A DNA stretch of 64,000 nt, from the NCBI RefSeq assembly GCF_014648275.1, contig NZ_BMQU01000010.1, forward strand, positions 62,001 through 126,000, given 5' to 3'. Of the stretch, positions 56,272-64,000 are shown one piece after another (the first letter of the stretch is position 1; each line of letters begins with the position of its first letter). The DNA is from Pseudomonas laurentiana (GTDB lineage: Bacteria; Pseudomonadota; Gammaproteobacteria; Pseudomonadales; Pseudomonadaceae). The translations under genes were made by a program, and so were the position numbers. A model generated the notes under the pieces. It ran no database searches and was not told the origin of the DNA. It worked only from the letters and a program-made list of their open reading frames with translations.

Positions 56272-56288
56272 AGCATGAGTCGTGCCAA
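56272..56288 (-). promoter_or_regulatory. Sigma-54 promoter of the aat operon
   Basis: Minus strand TTGGCACG-ACTC-ATGCT matches the -24/-12 consensus TTGGCACG-N4-TTGCW at all but one position. It implies a leader of about 95 bases before aatJ and activation by AauR. Confidence 0.85.
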
Positions 56289-56364
56289 GCCCCTGCTTCA
56301 ATTATAAGGTCATGATTTTATTGGGTATTAATCTGTTCTTGTGATTGTTGATGCGGGTTATCCG

Positions 56365-56378
56365 TACGGCTTGCCGAA
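56365..56378. promoter_or_regulatory. AauR box 2 (one mismatch)
   Basis: TACGG-CTTG-CCGAA, one mismatch to the reported AauR motif TTCGG-N4-CCGAA. It lies 31 bp (three helical turns) from the perfect box, on the promoter side. Confidence 0.65.
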
Positions 56379-56395
56379 TATCGACCTATGGCGCG

Positions 56396-56409
56396 TTCGG
56401 ATAGCCGAA
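56396..56409. promoter_or_regulatory. AauR box 1 (perfect)
   Basis: TTCGG-ATAG-CCGAA matches the AauR motif exactly, about 110 bp upstream of the -24 element, a normal enhancer distance for a sigma-54 activator. Confidence 0.85.
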
Positions 56410-56591
56410 CGCTTTTGGGCTGACAAACGTACGTGTGCGGATTTTGATTTCCAGGAAGGGCGGGGTCGTGAAGCGCGCTTGATTCAGCAAGCAGCAGGGG
56501 GCCGGAAATATTGCCTGCTGCGCCCGGGACGGTCGTGAAAGCAGTATGGCCTTGCTGGCAACGGAGCCAGACAACCTATAAGGAATACATC

Positions 56592-56684
56592 ATGAGCACA
56601 GCAATGAAGCAGTATTTCGTTGAAGCCAGCAAAGGCGGTGATGATGACGACGAAGACACCGAACACGGCTGGCGCAAGGCTTGA
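56592..56684 (+). CDS. Unrecognised 30-residue acidic small protein
   Basis: A 30-codon ORF from ATG 56592 to TGA 56684. AAGGA lies seven bases upstream, an ideal ribosome binding site. The product begins MSTAMKQYFVEASKGG, continues with an Asp/Glu run (DDDDEDTE) and ends HGWRKA: no signal peptide, no membrane helix. A perfect 12-bp hairpin follows 8 bp after the stop. I do not recognise the family. It is divergent from the aat operon, and the AauR boxes lie about 180 bp upstream, so co-regulation is possible but unproven. It may also be chance, since the ORF is short. Confidence 0.5.
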   Translation: MSTAMKQYFVEASKGGDDDDEDTEHGWRKA

Positions 56685-56692
56685 GCTGAGTC

Positions 56693-56720
56693 AGGGGAAC
56701 GCAACAGCTTGCGTTCCCCT
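56693..56720 (+). terminator. Perfect hairpin after the small acidic ORF
   Basis: AGGGGAACGCAA-CAGC-TTGCGTTCCCCT, a perfect 12-bp stem with a four-base loop, starting 8 bp past the stop. No T-tract follows. It may terminate, stabilise or define the 3' end of a small transcript. Confidence 0.65.
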
Positions 56721-56793
56721 GGCCTGGGCGAAAAGCCCCGCTGAGGCATAGTGCTGTTTGGCTCGGCACTCGAGCGTGAGCGGTACGACTCGG

Positions 56794-56825
56794 AAATCCG
56801 ACACCCGGCCTCCGGTGTCGGATTT
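56794..56825. terminator. Bidirectional terminator between the small ORF and glpD
   Basis: Perfect 12-bp arms AAATCCGACACC / GGTGTCGGATTT around an eight-base loop, giving TTTT on the plus side and a shorter T-run on the minus side. It can stop both glpD and the small-ORF transcript. Confidence 0.8.
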
Positions 56826-56855
56826 TCATGTGCTGTCACCCGCGATTCACACAGC

Positions 56856-58394
56856 TCAGGCCGCTTCGGACTTGCTGCGGCTTAGTGCGACGCGGTGCAG
56901 GTACTGTTGTAGTTTTTCCTGTTCGGCGGGGCTGGTGAACAGCCCAAGCTTGGTACGTCGCCAGAGAATATCCTCGGCGTTGATTGCCCACTCTTCGCTG
57001 CACAGGTAATCCACCTCGCGGGCAAACAATCCTCCACCAATGGCTTCGCCCAGGTCTTCGGGGCTCTGGACGCCTTCGAGCAGGCGCCAGACGCGGCTGC
57101 CATAGGTCAGAGCCCAGCGTTGAGCGATGGCGCTTGGCAGCCACTCGTATCGGGCCTGGATGTTCTCGGCCAGCGCCTTCGGCGTGCTCATGTTCTCGCC
57201 GCCAGGCAGGGGAGCAGTGGCGGTCCAGCTTCCTTTCATTTGCGGGAAAAACGGCGCCAGTTCGCGCATGGCCGACTCGGCGAGCTTGCGATAAGTGGTC
57301 AGTTTTCCGCCAAACACCGACAGCAGAGGGGCTTGTTCGGCCTCGCTTGAAAGGGACAGGGTGTAATCACGCGTGATGGCTGATGGATTGTCCGACTCGT
57401 CGTTGCACAGCGGACGAACACCGGAGTAACTGCTTACGATGTCAGCACGGCTTAGTGGATGGCTGAAGTGCTCATTGACCACCTTGAGCATGTAGTCGGT
57501 TTCGGCCTCGGTGATGACCACGTTGTCTGGATCGCCATTGTATTCGCGGTCTGTGGTGCCAATCAGGGTGAAGCGCTCCAGGTACGGAATGGCGAACACA
57601 ATGCGTTGGTCTTCATTCTGCAGGATGTAGGCATGCTCTCCTTCATACAGCTTTGGCACGATCAAGTGGCTGCCCTGGATCAGGCGAATACCGTAGGGGG
57701 TGTCGAGCTTCAGGTCATCCTTGATGAATGTTGCTACCCAAGGTCCAGCAGCATTGACCAACGCCTTGGCTCGGATCGTCTGTTGGGTGCCGTCGGCACG
57801 CTCGATGTGCACATGCCACAGGTCGTCGACTCGTTGGGCGCCAAGGCAACGGGTGTGGGTCAGGATATGCGCGCCGTTTTCCCTGGCTGCCATGGCGTTG
57901 AGTACCACGAGGCGAGCGTCGTCCACGGCGCAGTCGGCATACTCGAAACCACGGGTGATCTCCGGCTTTAGTGGGTTACCCGGGCCAAAACGCAGGCTAC
58001 GTGACGCACCGAGTTGTTTGCGTTTACCCAGGTGATCGTAGAGGAACAGGCCGGCGCGGATCATCCAGGCTGGCCGCAAGTGCGGGCGGTGAGGCAGGAC
58101 AAAGCGCATCGGCTTGACGATGTGTGGAGCCTTGGCCAGCAGTACTTCCCGTTCGGCCAGTGCTTCGCGTACCAGACGAAACTCATAGTGCTCCAGGTAG
58201 CGCAGGCCGCCGTGGATCAACTTGCTGCTGGCAGACGAGGTGTGGCTGGCCAGGTCGTCCTTTTCGCAAAGCAATACGGACAGCCCGCGTCCTGCCGCAT
58301 CTGCGGCAATCCCCACGCCATTGATGCCGCCGCCGATCACGGCGATGTCATAGGTTTCATCGAGGGTGGCGGGCGCTTGGCGGGAGAGGGACAC
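56856..58394 (-). CDS. glpD: Aerobic glycerol-3-phosphate dehydrogenase
   Basis: FAD-dependent GlpD, 512 residues, oxidises glycerol 3-phosphate to dihydroxyacetone phosphate at the inner membrane. Visible are the FAD motif IGGGINGVGIAADAAGRG (from residue 20), the following SSASSKLIHGGLRYLEHYEFRLV (split) and the flavin-domain end SVFGGKLTTYRKLAESAM. The GTG start at 58394 has AGGAG eight bases upstream and gives exactly the length of the P. aeruginosa enzyme. An in-frame ATG at 58433 lies inside a palindromic operator and is rejected. It is the last gene of the glpF-glpK-glpR-glpD block. Confidence 0.96.
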   Translation of the reverse strand: MSLSRQAPATLDETYDIAVIGGGINGVGIAADAAGRGLSVLLCEKDDLASHTSSASSKLIHGGLRYLEHYEFRLVREALAEREVLLAKAPHIVKPMRFVLPHRPHLRPAWMIRAGLFLYDHLGKRKQLGASRSLRFGPGNPLKPEITRGFEYADCAVDDARLVVLNAMAARENGAHILTHTRCLGAQRVDDLWHVHIERADGTQQTIRAKALVNAAGPWVATFIKDDLKLDTPYGIRLIQGSHLIVPKLYEGEHAYILQNEDQRIVFAIPYLERFTLIGTTDREYNGDPDNVVITEAETDYMLKVVNEHFSHPLSRADIVSSYSGVRPLCNDESDNPSAITRDYTLSLSSEAEQAPLLSVFGGKLTTYRKLAESAMRELAPFFPQMKGSWTATAPLPGGENMSTPKALAENIQARYEWLPSAIAQRWALTYGSRVWRLLEGVQSPEDLGEAIGGGLFAREVDYLCSEEWAINAEDILWRRTKLGLFTSPAEQEKLQQYLHRVALSRSKSEAA

Positions 58395-58416
58395 GGACGG
58401 CTCCTGAATTTGAATG

Positions 58417-58444
58417 TGAACATTGATGTTCATTTTCGAAAATA
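58417..58444. promoter_or_regulatory. GlpR operator region of glpD
   Basis: It contains TGAACAT-TG-ATGTTCA (58417-58432), a perfect palindrome, and the adjoining ATTTTCGAAAAT (58432-58443), also palindromic. The 20 bp at 58425-58444 match the E. coli GlpR consensus at 17 positions. A minus-strand -10 (TAATAT, 58442-58447) overlaps it. A weaker half-site lies at about 58506-58525. Confidence 0.75.
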
Positions 58445-58564
58445 TTAGCGCAATGAGATAACTGCCGCCAGCCGGATTTGATAGAAAATGCTGATCTATA
58501 GGGTTAAATGAAAAATAACGAACATGCGGGCGGCTGTCGCTGGCGGCAGCCGCGAGGGGAGGGT

Positions 58565-59320
58565 TTAGACGACTTCCAGGCGGATTTTCTGTTGGTTGAG
58601 CAACTGCGTCAGTGCGGCGACGGGCTGCTGATCGGTGACCAGGCAATCCACCAGGCTGATTGATCCCAGGCGTACCATGGCGTTACGCCCGAATTTGCTG
58701 GAGTCGGCGGCGAGGATGACCTGTCGGGCATTGGCGATGATGGCCTGGGAGACACGTACTTCCTGATAGTCGAAGTCCAGCAGGCTGCCGTCCTCATCAA
58801 TGCCGCTGATGCCGACCAGGGCGAAGTCGACCTTGAACTGGTTGATGAAGTCGACACAGGCCTGACCGACTACACCGCCATCGCGGCGCACGTTACCACC
58901 CGCCAGCAGGACTTCGAAATCGTCCTTTGCGCTGAGAATCGAGGCCACGTGAAGGTTGTTGGTGATGATCTTCAGGTGGTTGTGATTGAGCAGTGCGCGG
59001 GCGATGGATTCGGTGGTGGTGCCAATGTTGATGAATAGCGATGCATGGTCGGGAATTTGCGCTGCAACGGCTTCGGCGATGCGCTGTTTTTCGTCGCGCA
59101 TCTGATCGGCGCGCATTGCGTAGGCGGTGTTTTCGATGCTGGAGTCGTAGGCGGCACCGCCGTGGTAACGGCGCAGCAGGTTGACTTCGGCCAGTTGATT
59201 GATGTCCCGCCGAATGGTTTGCGGGGTCACGACGAACAGCTGGGCCATTTCCTCGATGCTGACATAGCCGCGTTCGCGGACCAGTTCGAGGATTTGCTGC
59301 TGACGAGGAGGCAGGTTCAT
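58565..59320 (-). CDS. glpR: Glycerol-3-phosphate regulon repressor GlpR (DeoR family)
   Basis: A 251-residue repressor. The DeoR-type helix-turn-helix comprises [21 protein letters not shown] and [12 protein letters not shown] (residues about 8-47); the sugar-phosphate isomerase-like effector domain follows ([27 protein letters not shown]). It represses the glp genes until glycerol 3-phosphate binds. ATG 59320 with AAGGA seven bases upstream is preferred to the longer frame. It lies between glpK and glpD. Confidence 0.95.
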   Translation of the reverse strand: MNLPPRQQQILELVRERGYVSIEEMAQLFVVTPQTIRRDINQLAEVNLLRRYHGGAAYDSSIENTAYAMRADQMRDEKQRIAEAVAAQIPDHASLFINIGTTTESIARALLNHNHLKIITNNLHVASILSAKDDFEVLLAGGNVRRDGGVVGQACVDFINQFKVDFALVGISGIDEDGSLLDFDYQEVRVSQAIIANARQVILAADSSKFGRNAMVRLGSISLVDCLVTDQQPVAALTQLLNQQKIRLEVV

Positions 59321-59424
59321 GGGCTGTCCTTTGGGCGGCCGGGCAAATTTCCCCATGATGCCGGAGGAAATCTCCTACGACCAGCCCGCAGGATGGCACA
59401 ACGCCTTACATCGGCCTGCGGCAG

Positions 59425-59447
59425 GGGTGCTGGCAACGCCGGCACCC
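59425..59447. terminator. Hairpin between glpK and glpR
   Basis: GGGTGCTGGC-AAC-GCCGGCACCC, a 10-bp stem with one wobble pair, inside a REP-like stretch. It could reduce read-through from glpFK into glpR. Confidence 0.6.
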
Positions 59448-59488
59448 ATTGTTTTTCGCTGCAGCTAAAAGGGGGCACCTGGGCGGTT

Positions 59489-61006
<1,518 letters not shown>

Positions 61007-61057
61007 CTAAATAAGGTGGAGTCAGGGCAGGGCGGGTGTTGGCCCGCCGTTCCGGCA

Positions 61058-61909
61058 TCAGGATGCCTGGGTCTTGCCCTGAGGGTTGTCGTCAGTCTGG
61101 GCGGTCATGTTCGCTGCAGAGGGCAGGTTGCGGGCGAACACGCCGCGATACAGGGCGGCACCAAGGCTTGCCCCTATGATCGGGGCAAACAGCGGAATCA
61201 GGAAATAGGGCACCTCTCGGCCGCCAGTAAAGGCGATCGGTCCCCAGCCTGTGAGGTAGGTCATCAGTTTAGGCCCGAAATCGCGTGCGGGGTTCATCGC
61301 AAAACCGGTCAGTGGGCCCATGGCGCTGCCGATCACGGCGATTAGCAGGCCGATCAGCACAGGTGCCAAGGCGCCACGCGGCAAGCCATTGTTGTCATCT
61401 GTGAGCGCCATGATGACCGCCATCAGTATGGCGGTAATGATCACTTCTACCAGGAAGGCCTGGCCCGTAGAAAGCGCCGGGTGAGGGTAGGTGGAGAACA
61501 CTGCGGCCAGCTCGATGCTGCTTTGGGTGCCGCGCAGCATCTGATGGGTTTGTTCGTAATCGAAGAACAGATTGCTGTAGAGCGTATACACCAGCGCGGC
61601 GCCGCAGAAGGCTCCGGCGACTTGGGCGATGATGTAGAACGCCAGTTTGTGTTTTTCAAAGCCTGCGAACAGGCACAGGGCAATGCTGACCGCAGGGTTG
61701 AGGTGAGCACCGGAAATGCCGGCAGTCAGGTAGATCGCCATGCTCACGCCGATGCCCCAGATGATGCTGATTTCCCACAGCCCGAAGCTGGCACCGGCCA
61801 CCTTGAGCGCAGCAACGCATCCCGTGCCAAAAAAAATGAACAAGGCCGTTCCTAAAAACTCGGCCATGCATTGGCTGGATAGTGTCGGTTGTGGCTGGGC
61901 AGTGGACAT
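61058..61909 (-). CDS. glpF: Glycerol facilitator (aquaglyceroporin)
   Basis: Aquaglyceroporin of 283 residues with six membrane helices and two half-helices. The two NPA motifs are at 71-73 (SGAHLNPAVS) and 206-208 (GFAMNPARDFGPK); the Asp after the second NPAR marks glycerol facilitators rather than pure water channels. It lets glycerol diffuse across the inner membrane. The leader carries a GlpR operator, a long hairpin and a catabolite-repression motif. First gene of glpFK. Confidence 0.96.
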   Translation of the reverse strand: MSTAQPQPTLSSQCMAEFLGTALFIFFGTGCVAALKVAGASFGLWEISIIWGIGVSMAIYLTAGISGAHLNPAVSIALCLFAGFEKHKLAFYIIAQVAGAFCGAALVYTLYSNLFFDYEQTHQMLRGTQSSIELAAVFSTYPHPALSTGQAFLVEVIITAILMAVIMALTDDNNGLPRGALAPVLIGLLIAVIGSAMGPLTGFAMNPARDFGPKLMTYLTGWGPIAFTGGREVPYFLIPLFAPIIGASLGAALYRGVFARNLPSAANMTAQTDDNPQGKTQAS

Positions 61910-61924
61910 TTGTTACCTCGGTTC

Positions 61925-61932
61925 TTGTTGTT
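61925..61932 (-). promoter_or_regulatory. Hfq/Crc-type A-rich motif before glpF
   Basis: Minus strand AACAACAA, an exact AANAANAA, a few bases before the GAGG ribosome binding site of glpF. Confidence 0.6.
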
Positions 61933-61958
61933 GTGGGGCGCCTTGGCGCTCGACATGC

Positions 61959-61988
61959 TCCAACAGAAATTCCCCAATTTCTGTTGGA
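61959..61988 (-). other. 13-bp perfect hairpin in the glpF leader
   Basis: Perfect 13-bp arms (plus strand: TCCAACAGAAATT and AATTTCTGTTGGA) around CCCC, about 50 bases upstream of the glpF start and inside its predicted transcript. No T-tract follows. Function unknown; it could be a protein site or an RNA control element. Confidence 0.7.
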
Positions 61989-62010
61989 AGGGGCTTTGAG
62001 GAGAGTGGGT

Positions 62011-62030
62011 TATATTCAAAATCGAAAAAA
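62011..62030. promoter_or_regulatory. GlpR operator of glpF
   Basis: This 20-bp stretch agrees with the E. coli GlpR consensus at 17 positions (TATATTCAAAATCGAAAAAA on the plus strand) and overlaps the -10 region of glpF. Confidence 0.65.
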
Positions 62031-62055
62031 TATAGACAAGAAACGCTTATGTCAA
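62027..62055 (-). promoter_or_regulatory. Sigma-70 promoter of glpF
   Basis: Minus strand TTGACA (62055-62050), 17 bases, then TATTTT (62032-62027). This near-consensus promoter is overlapped by the GlpR operator. Confidence 0.7.
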
Positions 62056-62223
62056 AGGTCGAAAGTGAACGGTCATTCACAATCTGACTATTGGTTTGCG
62101 TGTTGTTGTTGGGGGGCGCAATGGCTGTGCTTGGGCGGGATGTAGCCCCTTGTGTAGCTGCTCTGTAGGTTTTGTCCTAAAGTAGCCGACGAAATTTGTC
62201 TTTACGGCCTGACAGGAGTCCGC

Positions 62224-62694
62224 ATGACCCCCGCTCTCGATCTATTGAAAAAGGTTCGTGCCGAACATCGGGTACACAGCTACGAACATGACCCCAAGGC
62301 GGCCTCCTATGGTTTGGAGGCTGCTGAGAAGTTGGGGCTGGAGCCAGCTCGGGTGTTCAAGACGCTATTGGCCAGCAGCGAGAAGGGCGAGTTACTGGTG
62401 GCGGTGGTTCCGGTGGCAGGCTCTCTCGACCTTAAGGCCTTGGCCCATGCTGCCGGTGTGAAGAAATGCGAGATGGCCGACCCCGCAGCCGCTCAGCGTG
62501 CCACGGGTTATCTTTTAGGGGGCATCAGCCCGCTGGGGCAGAAGAAGCGCTTGCGCACGTTCATTGATCAGTCGGCACAGCCGCTGCCGACGATCTTTGT
62601 CAGTGCGGGGCGCCGTGGCCTGGAAGTGGAGTTGGCGGCTGGTGTATTGGCGACCCATACGCAGGCCAGCTTTGCCGAGATCGCCCGCGATTGA
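62224..62694 (+). CDS. ybaK: Cys-tRNA(Pro) deacylase (YbaK/EbsC)
   Basis: A 156-residue YbaK-type protein that hydrolyses cysteine mischarged on tRNA-Pro. Typical features are VFKTLLAS (residues about 39-46, with the key Lys), AVVPVAGSLDLKALA, the GYLLGGISPLGQKK signature (about 98-111) and the closing segment GLEVELAAG. AGGAG precedes the ATG. It is a single gene, convergent with the ABC ATPase. Confidence 0.93.
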   Translation: MTPALDLLKKVRAEHRVHSYEHDPKAASYGLEAAEKLGLEPARVFKTLLASSEKGELLVAVVPVAGSLDLKALAHAAGVKKCEMADPAAAQRATGYLLGGISPLGQKKRLRTFIDQSAQPLPTIFVSAGRRGLEVELAAGVLATHTQASFAEIARD

Positions 62695-62762
62695 TACCTG
62701 CAGGCTTGTGTATCGATAATGTTGGCCGGGTCAGCCGTGCAGCAATGCTGGTATCGGCCTGC

Positions 62763-62782
62763 GGGGCGGGCAAGCCCGCCCC
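62763..62782. terminator. REP-like hairpin between convergent genes
   Basis: GGGGCGGGC-AA-GCCCGCCCC, a perfect 9-bp stem containing the CGGGCAAGCCCG core of Pseudomonas REP elements. Likely bidirectional terminator for the deacylase gene and the ABC gene. Confidence 0.75.
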
Positions 62783-62788
62783 TGGCGA

Positions 62789-64000
<1,212 letters not shown>

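Larger units (their letters stand above)
56169..56591. other. aatJ upstream regulatory region
   Basis: This 423-bp region holds the aatJ leader, a sigma-54 promoter, two AauR boxes and then about 180 bp leading to a small acidic ORF on the plus strand. A GCAGCAGG / CCTGCTGC stem at 56491-56521 is the only other structure seen. Confidence 0.7.
61910..62223. other. glpF / deacylase divergent region
   Basis: This 314-bp region holds the glpF promoter, operator and leader (listed separately) and, on the right, the promoter of the Cys-tRNA(Pro) deacylase gene. No additional gene was seen. Confidence 0.7.

Noticed and set aside
56496-56514. Possible sigma-54 promoter for the small acidic ORF (GGGCCGG...ATTGC)
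   Set aside because: The GG to GC distance is off by one base from the strict requirement and the -24 element is poor.

Overview
The window is chromosomal core DNA from a Pseudomonas, most likely of the P. putida / P. fluorescens lineage. The evidence is gene order and near-identical protein families: tct-opdH-tctDE, nadB-algU-mucABD, lepA-lepB-rnc-era-recO-pdxJ, gcd-oprB, aatJQMP-aauSR and glpFKRD. It is GC-rich and densely coded, with about 58 genes. I see no rRNA, tRNA, phage, insertion sequence, CRISPR or toxin island.

Layout. 1-2.9 kb: the start of a membrane signalling protein (probably a GGDEF protein), a repeat-rich lipoprotein, a HIBYL-CoA hydrolase-like enzyme and ung. 3-10.6 kb: a tricarboxylate module of outer-membrane porin opdH, tripartite transporter tctCBA, a coupled AbrB-family membrane protein and the divergent two-component pair tctDE. 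10.6-14.9 kb: an HDOD protein, ygfZ, sdhE-ygfX and nadB. 15-19.2 kb: the envelope-stress sigma operon algU-mucA-mucB and mucD (no mucC). 19.4-25.5 kb: lepA-lepB-rnc-era-recO-pdxJ. 25.5-30.3 kb: cmoBA, a chagasin-like lipoprotein and a second Lon (AsrA type). 30.4-34.3 kb: periplasmic glucose oxidation (gcd) with its OprB porin. 34.6-41 kb: a VF530 protein, a Pr6Pr membrane protein, a YqjI-like PadR regulator with its YqjH-like ferric reductase, an NlpC/P60 peptidase and a large divergent penicillin-binding protein. 41-48.2 kb: a ProY-like permease, an FMN glutamate-synthase-like protein, a NUDIX hydrolase and divergent metR/metE. 48.3-56.2 kb: an alpha/beta hydrolase, GlpM, and the acidic amino acid system aatJQMP with aauSR. 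56.6-64 kb: a tiny acidic ORF, the glycerol genes glpD-glpR-glpK-glpF, a Cys-tRNA(Pro) deacylase, an ABC ATPase and the end of argF.

Much of the interest is regulatory. Five uptake genes (opdH, tctC, proY-like, aatJ, glpF) carry AAN-triplet runs of the Hfq/Crc catabolite-repression type next to their ribosome binding sites. The aatJ promoter has a near-perfect sigma-54 element with two AauR boxes upstream. glpF and glpD carry GlpR-like operators over their -10 regions. Three direct repeats with an exact 11-bp period lie between opdH and tctD. A perfect 14-bp inverted repeat precedes the PadR/YqjI gene. The one unit I cannot match to a known family is a 30-codon acidic ORF, with a good ribosome binding site and flanking hairpins, at 56592-56684. 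I found no clearly new multi-gene system.
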